Shown: piece by piece, positions 1 to 7,488 of the stretch | Layout: every line of letters begins with the position of its first letter | How positions within the stretch are numbered: the stretch's first letter is position 1 | From: DATHWB01 sp040880725 | Lineage (GTDB): Bacteria; Actinomycetota; Acidimicrobiia; Spongiisociales; ZC4RG35 | Direction: 5' to 3' | Length of the DNA: 11,872 bases | Assembly: GCA_040880725.1 (NCBI GenBank) | Contig: JBBDHV010000056.1 | Coordinates: forward strand, 1 to 11,872 | Position numbers and translations under genes: made by a program | Notes under the pieces: generated by a model | What the model saw: the letters and a program-made list of their open reading frames with translations, nothing else | The model's database searches: none | Told to the model about the DNA's origin: nothing

Positions 1-60
1 CGAACTGAGGGCCGGAGACGACACTGGGTGTAGTCAGGAACCCAGGGTTTGGGACACCAC
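1..60. other. Intergenic tail after livG, no gene seen
   Basis: These 60 bases follow the livG stop on the minus strand and reach the window edge. No coding region, convincing hairpin with a T-run, or repeat is visible. Short self-complementary pieces (ACAC-TGG-GTGT, AACCC-A-GGGTT) are too weak to call a terminator. Confidence 0.5.
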
Positions 61-894
61 TCAGTCGTCGTCGGTGGCGGTGATCGCGGAGTCTTGGCCG
101 AGATAGGCCTTGATGACGTCGGGGTTGCGTTGGACCTCTGCGGGACGGCCTTCGGCGATTCGGCGGCCGAAGTCCACGACCAGGACCCGGTCGGCGATGT
201 CCATGACGAGGCCCATGTCGTGTTCGACGAGGATCATCGTGATCCCGAGTTCATCCTGGATGTCGAGGATGAACCGTGCCATGTCCTCGGTTTCCTCGAG
301 GTTCATCCCGGCGACCGGTTCGTCGAGGAGCAGCAACTCAGGGTCCATCGCCAGGGCCCGGCCCAGTTCCACCCGTTTCTGCACGCCGTAGGGCAACAGT
401 CCCACCGGATACTTCCGCCACTGTTCGATCTCGAGGAAGTCGATGATTTCCTCGACCCTGTGGCGATTCGCCAGCTCCTCCTTCTTGGCCTTGCCGACCC
501 AGAATGCGCCCGCCAGCCAGCCATGATTCATCCGGACGTGCCGGCCGGTGAGGATGTTGTCGAGCACGGTCATGTGGGCGAAGAGCGCGATGTTCTGGAA
601 CGTGCGGGCGATGCCCAGTTCGGCGGTCTTGTTGGGCTTGACGCCCATGAGCGACTCGCCCTTCCAGCGGATGTCACCTTCCTGTGCCCGGTACACCTGA
701 TTGATGCAGTTGAAGATCGAGGTCTTCCCCGCGCCGTTCGGACCAATGATCGAGAAGAGCTCTCCCTCCCTGACCTCGAACGAGACTCCGTCGATCGCCT
801 TCACGCCCTTGAACGACAGCCGCACGTCGTCGAATTCGAGGAGCACCCCACCGTCGGACCTGGTCGACATCTCACTGGACCGTGTGTCCGTCAT
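61..894 (-). CDS. livG: Branched-chain amino acid-type ABC transporter, ATPase LivG
   Basis: Cytoplasmic ATPase of a HAAT-family ABC importer. It pairs with the LivF-like ATPase to drive the two permeases. Visible motifs (numbered from the ATG at 894): Walker A GPNGAGKT at about 51-58, Q-loop TFQN at 98-101, a LivG-type signature LPYGVQKRVEL at about 167-177, Walker B LLLLDEP at about 187-193, and H-loop VEHD with His near 225. It ends with the family's AYLG element plus a short acidic tail. Length is 277 aa, normal for LivG. I chose the ATG at 894 because it overlaps the livF TGA as ATGA, the same 4-nt coupling used elsewhere in this operon. A GTG at 903 would add three residues and has a comparable upstream purine stretch, so it cannot be excluded. 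It is the last gene of the operon. The substrate cannot be read from the ATPase. Confidence 0.93.
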   Translation of the reverse strand: MTDTRSSEMSTRSDGGVLLEFDDVRLSFKGVKAIDGVSFEVREGELFSIIGPNGAGKTSIFNCINQVYRAQEGDIRWKGESLMGVKPNKTAELGIARTFQNIALFAHMTVLDNILTGRHVRMNHGWLAGAFWVGKAKKEELANRHRVEEIIDFLEIEQWRKYPVGLLPYGVQKRVELGRALAMDPELLLLDEPVAGMNLEETEDMARFILDIQDELGITMILVEHDMGLVMDIADRVLVVDFGRRIAEGRPAEVQRNPDVIKAYLGQDSAITATDDD

Positions 895-1685
895 GACAGC
901 CACCGCTTCCGCCGCTTGTAGTGCTTGACGTCCCGGAAGGATTTTCGCTCGCCGCCGTCGCCGCGCAAGCCGAGATAGAACTCCTGGACGTCCTCGTCCT
1001 TGAGCAGCTTCTGGGGGTCACCGTCCATGACGAGTTTTCCCGTCTCCATGACATATCCGTGATGGGCGATCGACAGGGCCATGTTGGCGTTCTGCTCGAT
1101 GAGCAGTACCGAGGTTCCCTGCTGGTTGATCTCGACGATGATCTCTTTGATCTGCTGGACGAGCTTCGGCGCCAACCCGAGCGAGGGCTCGTCGAGGATG
1201 AGCAGCTTGGGGTCCTGCATCAATGCCCGGCCGATGGCGAGCATCTGCTGCTCACCGCCCGACATGTACCCGGCGACGGACTTCTTGCGCTCGGCGAGTC
1301 GGGGAAACAACGTCATCACCCGTTCGTACTGGGTCTTGACGTCCTTCGAGCTCGTGTTGGTGTACGCGCCTGCGCTCAGGTTCTCGTCGACGGTCAACTC
1401 TGCAAAGATGCGCCGCCCCTCCATCACCTGGCTGATACCCCGCTTCACACGAGCCGCCGGGTCGAGGTGGGTGATTTCCTGGCCGTCGAAGTGGATCACG
1501 CCCTTGGTGATCTCCCCCTCATGGACCTCCAATAGCCCTGTGACCGCACGCATCGTCGTCGTCTTGCCGGCACCGTTCGCTCCGAGCAACGCGACGATCT
1601 GGCCGTCTCCGACCTCCAGCGACAAACCCCGCAGCACGAGGGCGACGTCGTTGTAGACGACTTCGAGGTTCTCGACAGTCAGCAT
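891..1685 (-). CDS. livF: Branched-chain amino acid-type ABC transporter, ATPase LivF
   Basis: Second ATPase of the HAAT importer. Walker A GANGAGKT lies at 35-42, the Q-loop Gln near 86 (ISQVMEGRRIF), the signature MSGGEQQ at 141-147 and Walker B LLILDEP at 161-167. The H-loop position holds Gln (LLIEQNAN, about 198), as is normal in LivF proteins. After the usual end of the fold (EFYLGL, about 235-240) there is a strongly basic tail of about 24 residues with Arg/Lys clusters (KHYKRRKRWL). The ATG at 1685 has only a weak ribosome-binding sequence. The gene begins 84 nt after the binding-protein stop, behind a strong hairpin, so its expression may be set apart from the upstream genes. Its stop overlaps the livG start by 4 nt, implying coupled synthesis of the two ATPases. 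Confidence 0.94.
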   Translation of the reverse strand: MLTVENLEVVYNDVALVLRGLSLEVGDGQIVALLGANGAGKTTTMRAVTGLLEVHEGEITKGVIHFDGQEITHLDPAARVKRGISQVMEGRRIFAELTVDENLSAGAYTNTSSKDVKTQYERVMTLFPRLAERKKSVAGYMSGGEQQMLAIGRALMQDPKLLILDEPSLGLAPKLVQQIKEIIVEINQQGTSVLLIEQNANMALSIAHHGYVMETGKLVMDGDPQKLLKDEDVQEFYLGLRGDGGERKSFRDVKHYKRRKRWLS

Positions 1686-1726
1686 CGTGTCTTCATCGGT
1701 TGGTGGCTCCCATCGACCGGTCAGGG

Positions 1727-1754
1727 GTTGGGACGGTCCGAGGACCGTCCCAAC
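1727..1754 (-). terminator. Strong hairpin between binding protein and livF
   Basis: A perfect inverted repeat: GTTGGGACGGTCC at 1727-1739, two bases, then its exact complement at 1742-1754. As RNA this gives a 12-bp stem with a 4-nt loop. It lies 15 nt after the stop of the binding-protein gene, inside the operon. The transcript after the stem is C-rich with no U-run, so it is not a classic intrinsic terminator. Partial attenuation, or protection of the upstream message's 3' end, fits better (inference). Either would raise the binding protein relative to the ATPases, which is common in ABC importers. Confidence 0.7.
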
Positions 1755-1769
1755 TGTCTCACCGTTCGA

Positions 1770-3158
1770 TCAGCCGGCCAGGTCGTAACAGGCTCCGGTG
1801 AACTCGTAGTTCGCCGCGATGTCCGAGGTGTAGAACGCCTCGAGATCCATGCGACCACCGCTCGTTCCCGCCGCCAGACCTTCGGGGTCGGGCCGGTAGA
1901 TATAGCCCTGCCGCTGAACCCGGTCGTTGTCTGCACCTGTGTAGGACTCATCAGGTGCGATCCCGTCGAAGGACACGTTGTCGAGCGACTTGGCCGCGTC
2001 GAGCACTCCCTGGCGGGTCATGTCGCCATTGGCGTGGGCCTGACGCAGTGCCGCCTCCAGGATCTTCGCCTCGACCACTCCTTCGAAGTAGTAGTCGCTG
2101 ACCGGAAGGCCGGCGTCCGTGAACAGCCCATGGAACGCCTCGGCTCCTTCGCTGGTCCAACCAGCGGTGTAGGTCCCGCCGATGAACCGCTCGGTGATGG
2201 CATCGCTGATCGCCGAGCCGGGGGCGACGTACGCCGGGCTCCACGCCGGGGACGGGCCGGACCACATACCGGAATAGCCTTCCAGCGCCTGGCCGAAGAT
2301 CGACGAGAACGTGCCGGGGGTCGTCGCCACCCAGGCGAGATCCGGCTGGGCCTCGACGATCTCGGACGCCACCGTGGTGAGCGAGCTCTCATCCGAGGGG
2401 ATGATCGCCCCTTCGCCGTCGTAGACGACTTCCAGACCGAGGGCTTCGGCGGCGAGCTTGGCGCCCGCGGCGGAGTCCTGGCCGTAGTCACCGGGCAGCG
2501 ACGCAATGGCGATGGTCGTGGCACCGTCGAGCACCTCGGAGGTGATGTAGCCGATGGTGTTCATCGCCTCGATGCAGTACGGCGTTCCATGTGACACCAG
2601 GTTGGCGTTGATGTCCGAGTCCGACCAACCCGAGTACCAGGTCAGCGGGATTGCCAGCATGCCGTCGGCCTGCAGATCGGCGTTCAACGCCACGGTGTGC
2701 GGCGAGCCGGTCGAGTGACCGATGGCCACGACGTCGTCCTTGATCTCGTTGTAATACTGGATGTGGGTGTCGACCACGTAGACCGTGTCGCGCACCACCA
2801 GTTCGACCTCGAGACCCTCGATGCCGCCGTTGGCGTTCACGTCGTCCCAATAGGCCTGCGCGCCCGCCAAGATCGCCGACACGAGAGGACCGAACGGCCC
2901 CGTCAGGTCGGACAGCATCCCGACGCGAATCACGCCCGCTTCGAGGTCGACCCCGAAGTCCGTGGCGATCTCCATCGGTTCTTCGCCGCCTGCAGTGGTG
3001 GTGGTTTCGCCGGCCGTCGTCGTCGTCTCGCCGCCGGAAGCGGCGGTGGTGGTGGTCGTGCCGGCGTCGTCGTCCTCAGTGCCCGAGTCGCCGCCGCATG
3101 CGGCCAACACGAGTCCGAGAACGAGAAGCAGCGCAAGCCACCTGCTCTTTACTCTCAT
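1770..3158 (-). CDS. HAAT-family ABC transporter solute-binding lipoprotein
   Basis: Extracytoplasmic substrate-binding protein of the importer (Peripl_BP_6/LivK-like type I fold), 462 aa. A lipoprotein signal peptide is clear: MRVKSR, a Leu-rich core, then lipobox LAAC with the lipidated Cys at 21. Residues about 33-58 form a Thr/Gly/Glu-rich linker with three Thr blocks, as often seen in Acidimicrobiia lipoproteins. The folded domain starts near residue 75 (IRVGMLSDLTGPFG), a typical opening for this family. Two cysteines in the mature domain (195 and 457) could form a disulfide. The ATG at 3158 is preceded by AGGAGG and AAGGGA, and is the only start that gives an intact signal peptide. It sits between livM and livF with spacers of 76 and 84 nt, unlike the other tightly overlapped genes. 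The ligand is unknown; the neighbouring CoA ligase suggests a carboxylic acid. Confidence 0.93.
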   Translation of the reverse strand: MRVKSRWLALLLVLGLVLAACGGDSGTEDDDAGTTTTTAASGGETTTTAGETTTTAGGEEPMEIATDFGVDLEAGVIRVGMLSDLTGPFGPLVSAILAGAQAYWDDVNANGGIEGLEVELVVRDTVYVVDTHIQYYNEIKDDVVAIGHSTGSPHTVALNADLQADGMLAIPLTWYSGWSDSDINANLVSHGTPYCIEAMNTIGYITSEVLDGATTIAIASLPGDYGQDSAAGAKLAAEALGLEVVYDGEGAIIPSDESSLTTVASEIVEAQPDLAWVATTPGTFSSIFGQALEGYSGMWSGPSPAWSPAYVAPGSAISDAITERFIGGTYTAGWTSEGAEAFHGLFTDAGLPVSDYYFEGVVEAKILEAALRQAHANGDMTRQGVLDAAKSLDNVSFDGIAPDESYTGADNDRVQRQGYIYRPDPEGLAAGTSGGRMDLEAFYTSDIAANYEFTGACYDLAG

Positions 3159-3183
3159 TTGGATTCCCTTTCCTCCTGTGGGA

Positions 3184-3198
3184 CCGGGCGGAGCCCGG
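3184..3198 (-). promoter_or_regulatory. Small GC hairpin before the binding-protein gene
   Basis: CCGGGC, a 3-nt loop and GCCCGG form a perfect 6-bp stem in the 76-nt spacer between livM and the binding-protein gene, just upstream of its AGGAGG. There is no T-run. It could be a processing boundary or a leftover weak terminator. The function is inferred only from position. Confidence 0.35.
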
Positions 3199-3234
3199 CA
3201 CTCTTCGCCTCGAGCGGCAGCCCGAGCCGAAACC

Positions 3235-4494
3235 TCAATATGTGAACGGCCAGCCCTTCCAATAGTTCCGGATTCGTAGCCAGATTCCGTACAGGCCGAG
3301 CGGTTCGAAGATGAGAAAACCGATGATGAGCAAACCGTACAGGACCTGGTTCGCCTGGAGGACGCTCAAACCCGGGCCGACCCCGGGAAGAGTGTTGATG
3401 ATCCCGCCGTCGGTGGGGTCGGTCACCACGATCGGGTCGGCGATGGTGGCGATAAATCCGCCCTCTTCGATCGCCGCACGAAGCCACTCAGTGCCGTTCT
3501 GCACGACCCGGGGAAGCATGATCACGAAGGCCGAACCCATCAGCGTCCCGGACACCGTCCCGGCACCGCCGATGAGGATGATGGCGATGAACTGGACGGC
3601 GAGGATGAGATCCCAGCGCTCGGGGATCGTCCGACCGAGGAAGGCAGTCAGCAGCGCCCCCGCAACCCCCGCGTAGAAGGAGCTGATCCCGAATGCGAGA
3701 AGCTTGTAGCGGAATTCGTCGACGCCCATCACCTCGGCTGCGACATCGCGGTCTCGAATCGCCTGAAACGCACGGCCCGCCCTGCTTCGTTGCAGGTTCT
3801 TGGCGATGACCGTGAAGACGATCAGGAGAACGAGCAGCATCAAAAAGCCCTTGCCGTTGGTCGAGGCCCATGCTCCGTCCTGGGAGATCTCGATCAGCGG
3901 CGTTTCTTCCTTCCACAGGCGCACGTCGAGTTCCTGGAACGACCGTCCGGCCTGTGACCCGCCGGTGAGTGACCGCCAGTTCCTGAACACGTACTCACCG
4001 ATGAACACCAATCCCAGGGTCACGATCGCGAGGTACAGCCCACGCACTCGCACAGCGGTCGGCCCCACGAGCAGCCCGATGGCCGCCGGGACCAGACCGG
4101 CTGCCGGGAGCCAGATCCAGATCGGGAGGCCGAGGCCCAGCAGCGGACCCTCCGGCGCGCCCAGCCACACGGCCGTATACGCCCCGACTCCCATGAAGAA
4201 GGAGTGTCCCAGAGACACCTGCCCCGCCACACCTGTCAGCAGGTTCAGCCCCAGGGCGCCGATGGCGAAGATGCACACCGTGGCCAGGAGTTGCAGGTAG
4301 TCGTTGGAACTGAGGAAGCCGACGAACGGGATGGAGAAGTCGAACAACCGCTCACCGCTGGACTCCGCACCTCCGGTGAACGGCAGGAGGACGAGGAAGC
4401 CCAGGAACAAGGCCATCACGACCTTCTTGGTCGTCGTGTTGAGGATCGACTGATCAGCCTCGTACGAGGTGTGGAGAAGTGGCCTGCCTCTCAT
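3235..4494 (-). CDS. livM: Branched-chain amino acid-type ABC transporter, permease LivM
   Basis: Inner-membrane permease of the HAAT importer, 419 aa. It has hydrophobic segments at about 25-40 and 65-88, the LivM hallmark GLNLLTGVAGQVSLGH at 82-97 followed by GVGAYTA, further membrane segments at about 127-145, 152-170 and 216-232, and the EAA-like coupling loop around 238-262 (RAGRAFQAIRDRD...GVDEF) that contacts the ATPases. After it come FYAGVAGAL, IILIGGAGTVSGTLMGS, and a final membrane segment ending EPLGLYG. A loop of about 40 residues at 340-380 separates the last two membrane segments. The open frame continues upstream to 5016, but that part is a shadow of livH. The ATG at 4494 overlaps the livH TGA as ATGA, with GAGGAG upstream, and gives the expected N-terminus. 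Confidence 0.93.
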   Translation of the reverse strand: MRGRPLLHTSYEADQSILNTTTKKVVMALFLGFLVLLPFTGGAESSGERLFDFSIPFVGFLSSNDYLQLLATVCIFAIGALGLNLLTGVAGQVSLGHSFFMGVGAYTAVWLGAPEGPLLGLGLPIWIWLPAAGLVPAAIGLLVGPTAVRVRGLYLAIVTLGLVFIGEYVFRNWRSLTGGSQAGRSFQELDVRLWKEETPLIEISQDGAWASTNGKGFLMLLVLLIVFTVIAKNLQRSRAGRAFQAIRDRDVAAEVMGVDEFRYKLLAFGISSFYAGVAGALLTAFLGRTIPERWDLILAVQFIAIILIGGAGTVSGTLMGSAFVIMLPRVVQNGTEWLRAAIEEGGFIATIADPIVVTDPTDGGIINTLPGVGPGLSVLQANQVLYGLLIIGFLIFEPLGLYGIWLRIRNYWKGWPFTY

Positions 4495-5468
4495 ACGCGC
4501 CGGATCTCCTCGGTGCCGAACAGGCCGTACGGTCGAACGATCAACACGATCAGCATCAACAGGTAGGGAACGATCCCTGCAAATCCCGAACCGAGGAAGT
4601 CGAAGCGCACGAACTCGCCCACGAAGGCCTCGGCGATCCCGATCGCGAACCCTCCGATGACCGCGCCGCCCACGGAGTCGAGGCCGCCCAGGATGATCGC
4701 GGGAAGAGCCTTGAAGGCGAAGAACGCCGTCGACGGGTCCACTCCGGCGGCCCGACGGGGATAGACCGAGACGAAGATCCCGGCGACCGCAGCCATCACC
4801 GCCCCGATCGCCCACGAGATCGAGAAGATCCGACCGACATTGATCCCCTGGGCGCGGGCCGCCTCCTGATCGAAGGCGGTCGCCCGCATGGCGATGCCGG
4901 TCTTGGTTCGGAAGAACAAGGCGACGGCCGAGACCAGCACGATCGAGACGAGGATCTGCGCGACCTCGGTGTGGGCGAAGGTGATCCAGCCGAGATCCAG
5001 GATGTTCAGCCCCCACGGGTCGCCGAGGGGACGGGGATCGGTCCCGATGAAGTCATTCGTGACGTTGCGAAGGGCGATGTCGATCCCCAGGGTGACGATC
5101 GCCACGGCGAAGAGTTCCTCGCCGATCATCGGCCGGATGAAGACACGTTCCAGAATCATGCCGACGAGAGCTGCGGCGATCAGCGCACACAGCGCCGAGA
5201 GGGTCCAACTCAGCCACTGCGGGACCGACTCGGGGAGATACCGGCCCGGGAAATTGATGAGCGTGGCAAAAGACGCCACGAGGAAGGCGCCCAGACCGGC
5301 GAGAGCACCGTGGGCGAAGTTGAGCACCTGCGTGGCTTTGAAGATGATGACGAAACCCATCGCCAGCAGCGCGTAGATCGCCCCCAGTGACAACCCCTCG
5401 GAGATGGCGGCGGCGAGCGGCGTCTCTCGCGTGCCGGTCTGGGCGAGGATCAGGATGAGTTCGTTCAA
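4491..5468 (-). CDS. livH: Branched-chain amino acid-type ABC transporter, permease LivH
   Basis: First permease of the HAAT importer, 325 aa, all-helical membrane protein. Family marks: SLGAIYALLAMGFVIIF at 27-43, VLNFAHGALAGLGAF at 48-62, LERVFIRPMIGEELF around 106-120, the EAA-like coupling loop KTGIAMRATAFDQEAARAQG at 189-208, LPAIILGGLDSVGGAVIGG at 255-273, and the C-terminal VRPYGLFG at 311-318. The predicted start is TTG at 5468, which overlaps the ligase TGA as TTGA. The next ATG would remove the first membrane helix, so TTG is preferred. The weak start codon probably relies on ribosomes finishing fadD. It is coupled to livM by a 4-nt overlap. Confidence 0.92.
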   Translation of the reverse strand: MNELILILAQTGTRETPLAAAISEGLSLGAIYALLAMGFVIIFKATQVLNFAHGALAGLGAFLVASFATLINFPGRYLPESVPQWLSWTLSALCALIAAALVGMILERVFIRPMIGEELFAVAIVTLGIDIALRNVTNDFIGTDPRPLGDPWGLNILDLGWITFAHTEVAQILVSIVLVSAVALFFRTKTGIAMRATAFDQEAARAQGINVGRIFSISWAIGAVMAAVAGIFVSVYPRRAAGVDPSTAFFAFKALPAIILGGLDSVGGAVIGGFAIGIAEAFVGEFVRFDFLGSGFAGIVPYLLMLIVLIVRPYGLFGTEEIRRV

Positions 5469-7342
5469 GACGAATACATCTCTTCGATCAGCTCACTGAA
5501 CATTCCCGCCATCGACGACCGCTTGAGCTTCTGGGTGGCCGTCAGCTCGCCGTCCTCGTGGTCCAACTCCTTGGGGATCATCTTGAATTTGCGGACGTTC
5601 TCGACCCTGGCGAACTTGTCGTTCGTCTGGTCCACGATCCCCTGGATCAACTCGAGGACCTCGGGCTTCTCGCTGAGGTCCCGGTAGGTCGTGAATGGAA
5701 TGTTGCGGCGTGTCGCCCAGTCCCCGACGGTGTCGAGTTCGATCCCGATGAGGGCAGCCAGATACTTGCGCCCCTCGCCGATGACCATCGCCTCTTTGAC
5801 ATACGGAGAGGTCTTGAGGCTGTTCTCGATCTCGGACGGGGAGATGTTCTTGCCGCCGGAGGTGATGATGATGTCCTTCATCCGGTCGACGATCTTCACG
5901 TGAGAACCGTCCACCCACACCCCGACGTCGCCCGTCTTGAGCCAGCCGTCATCGGTGAAGGTGTCGGCAGTCTTTTCGGGCTTGTTCCAATAGCCCTTGA
6001 AGACTGCATCGTGTTTCGTCTGGATCTCGCCGGTCTCCTCGTCGATGCGAAACCCGATGCCCGGATAAGGCACGCCGACGGTGCCGAGCTTCATGTCGCC
6101 CACGGGGTTGTAAGTGGCGACGGCCGAGTTCTCGGTCATCCCGTACAACTCGTACACGTCGACTCCGAGCCCGTGAAAGAACTCGATGACCTCGGGGGCG
6201 ATGGCGGCCGCACCGGTACCGGCCCAGCGAGCCCTGCGGAGTCCGATGCGTTCGCGGAGCGCCCGGAACACCAGCGGATAGCCGGCGGCGTACACGAGAC
6301 GCGAACTCAGGGTGTGAGTGCCGCCGTTCTTGATCCGCTCACGGCCGACGAACTGGGCCATCTTGATTCCGGCGCCGAACCAAAGGCGCTTGAAGAAGGT
6401 GCCGTCGCTGCCCTTGATCAAGATGCCGGCGTGGATCTTCTCCCAGATCCGGGGCACTGCAAAGAACAACGTCGGCTGAATCTCGCGGAGGTTCTCCTGA
6501 ACCGTTTCGATCGACTCGGCGAAATTGAGCACGGTCCCGAACCCCACGCTGGTCCATGTGGAGAAGATCCGCTCGGCGACATGACACAGCGGCAGATACG
6601 TGAGGATCTGATCCTCGTTGGTGGGGTGGATGTTCCCCGGCATCCGGTCCGGCGCGTTGATCAGCGTCTCGCGACAGTAGGTGTAGTTGGCGTTCGAGAG
6701 CATGGCCCCTTTGGGCGGTCCCGTCGTGCCGGACGTGTAGACGAGCGTCATGATGTCGTCCGGCTCGGAAGCAGCCATGCGCTCGGACAGCGCCGTCGGG
6801 TTCGACTCACGGTGCTTGCGCCCGATCTCCAGGAAGTCGTCCCAGAAGATGAAACGGCCGTCGTCATGCAGTTCTCGGAATCCGCGCGGTTCGACGTGGA
6901 TGACCTTCTCGAGTTCCGGGAGCGAGCCGAGGACCTCGAGAACCTTGTCGGCCTGCTCCTGGTCTTCGGCGAGATGGATCTTCGAACCGGAGTCGGACAA
7001 GAGGTACTCCACCTCGGCCGCAGGATTCGTGGGGTAGAGGCCAACGGTGATCCCGCGGGCGGCGACGGCGGCGATGTCGAGGATGACCCATTCCGGTCGG
7101 TCCTCGGAGTGGATGGAAACCCGATCACCGACTTCGAGGCCGAGGGCGATCAGCCCATGGGCGGCGAGTTCGACCCGCTCCCAGAAGTCACCCCAGGTGA
7201 TCTCCTGCCAGATCCCGAAGTCCTTTTCCCGCATTGCCACGGCATCCGGCATCTCGGCAGCTCGATCGCGTACCAGGGCCGCAACCGTCGGATAACCGGT
7301 GATTGCTGACGTCGCGCCTGATGATCCGAGTGTCGTCGTCAT
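5465..7342 (-). CDS. fadD: Long-chain-type acyl-CoA ligase (AMP-forming)
   Basis: ANL-superfamily enzyme that activates a carboxylic acid with ATP to an acyl-AMP, then forms the CoA thioester; 625 aa, normal for long-chain acyl-CoA synthetases of this subgroup. The AMP-binding P-loop YTSGTTGPPKGAM is at 202-214, YGMTE at 400-404, the adenylate-binding TGD at 470-472, the hinge/FACS motif beginning DRMKDIIITSGGKNISPSEIE near 486, and the C-terminal catalytic Lys in LTATQKLKR (about 605). No membrane segment or signal is seen. The start is ATG 7342, with GGAGGAGGG about 8 nt upstream; the frame open to 7432 lacks such a site and runs through the leader. It is first in the operon and overlaps livH by 4 nt, so it probably activates what the transporter imports (inference). 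Fatty, aromatic and other acids are all possible; the motifs do not decide. Confidence 0.92.
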   Translation of the reverse strand: MTTTLGSSGATSAITGYPTVAALVRDRAAEMPDAVAMREKDFGIWQEITWGDFWERVELAAHGLIALGLEVGDRVSIHSEDRPEWVILDIAAVAARGITVGLYPTNPAAEVEYLLSDSGSKIHLAEDQEQADKVLEVLGSLPELEKVIHVEPRGFRELHDDGRFIFWDDFLEIGRKHRESNPTALSERMAASEPDDIMTLVYTSGTTGPPKGAMLSNANYTYCRETLINAPDRMPGNIHPTNEDQILTYLPLCHVAERIFSTWTSVGFGTVLNFAESIETVQENLREIQPTLFFAVPRIWEKIHAGILIKGSDGTFFKRLWFGAGIKMAQFVGRERIKNGGTHTLSSRLVYAAGYPLVFRALRERIGLRRARWAGTGAAAIAPEVIEFFHGLGVDVYELYGMTENSAVATYNPVGDMKLGTVGVPYPGIGFRIDEETGEIQTKHDAVFKGYWNKPEKTADTFTDDGWLKTGDVGVWVDGSHVKIVDRMKDIIITSGGKNISPSEIENSLKTSPYVKEAMVIGEGRKYLAALIGIELDTVGDWATRRNIPFTTYRDLSEKPEVLELIQGIVDQTNDKFARVENVRKFKMIPKELDHEDGELTATQKLKRSSMAGMFSELIEEMYSS

Positions 7343-7360
7343 CCCAGACCCTCCTCCTCG

Positions 7361-7393
7361 CCGGTCGGGAGCGAAACCCGGTCGGGAGCGAAA
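7361..7393. repeat. Tandem 16-bp direct repeat in the fadD leader
   Basis: CCGGTCGGGAGCGAAA occurs twice without mismatch, at 7361-7376 and 7378-7393, a 17-bp period. The pair lies between the likely -10 element and the fadD ribosome-binding site. Two perfect copies in a short leader suggest a repressor operator or an RNA element (inference); no matching regulator is encoded in the window. Confidence 0.7.
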
Positions 7394-7397
7394 TATA
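7392..7397 (-). promoter_or_regulatory. Possible -10 element of the fadD-liv operon
   Basis: On the minus strand the hexamer reads TATATT, an AT-rich island in GC-rich sequence, about 50 nt upstream of the fadD ATG. No good -35 hexamer lies 16-18 bp further upstream, so the promoter may need an activator. The tandem repeat at 7361-7393 would cover the start point. Confidence 0.35.
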
Positions 7398-7428
7398 GGA
7401 GGGTTGGTGCCCGCTACGCGACCGAAGA

Positions 7429-7447
7429 TCACGAAAAAGTCACGAAA
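7429..7447. repeat. 11-bp-spaced direct repeat upstream of the fadD promoter
   Basis: TCACGAAA occurs at 7429-7436 and 7440-7447, exactly 11 bp apart, which puts both copies on the same face of the helix. It lies just upstream of the likely -10 element (7392-7397), where an activator would bind. The pair could be chance in so short a motif. Confidence 0.4.
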
Positions 7448-7488
7448 TCGCCGGATTCCAGCCGCTCACAGGGTCAGCGGATAGGTAG

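Noticed and set aside
49..921. Long open frame on the plus strand (290 aa) opposite livG
   Set aside because: It is antisense to a clear ABC ATPase; the long open frame is a by-product of high GC content, and the translation is Asp/His/Arg-rich with no domain.
4495..5016. N-terminal extension of the livM frame
   Set aside because: It overlaps livH in another frame and has Arg/Gly-rich shadow composition; the ATGA-coupled start at 4494 gives the family N-terminus.
5558..7309. 583-aa open frame on the plus strand opposite fadD
   Set aside because: Mirror of the acyl-CoA ligase codons; no recognisable motif and no ribosome-binding site.
7343..7432. N-terminal extension of the ligase frame
   Set aside because: It runs through the operon leader with its direct repeats; a strong ribosome-binding site marks the ATG at 7342.
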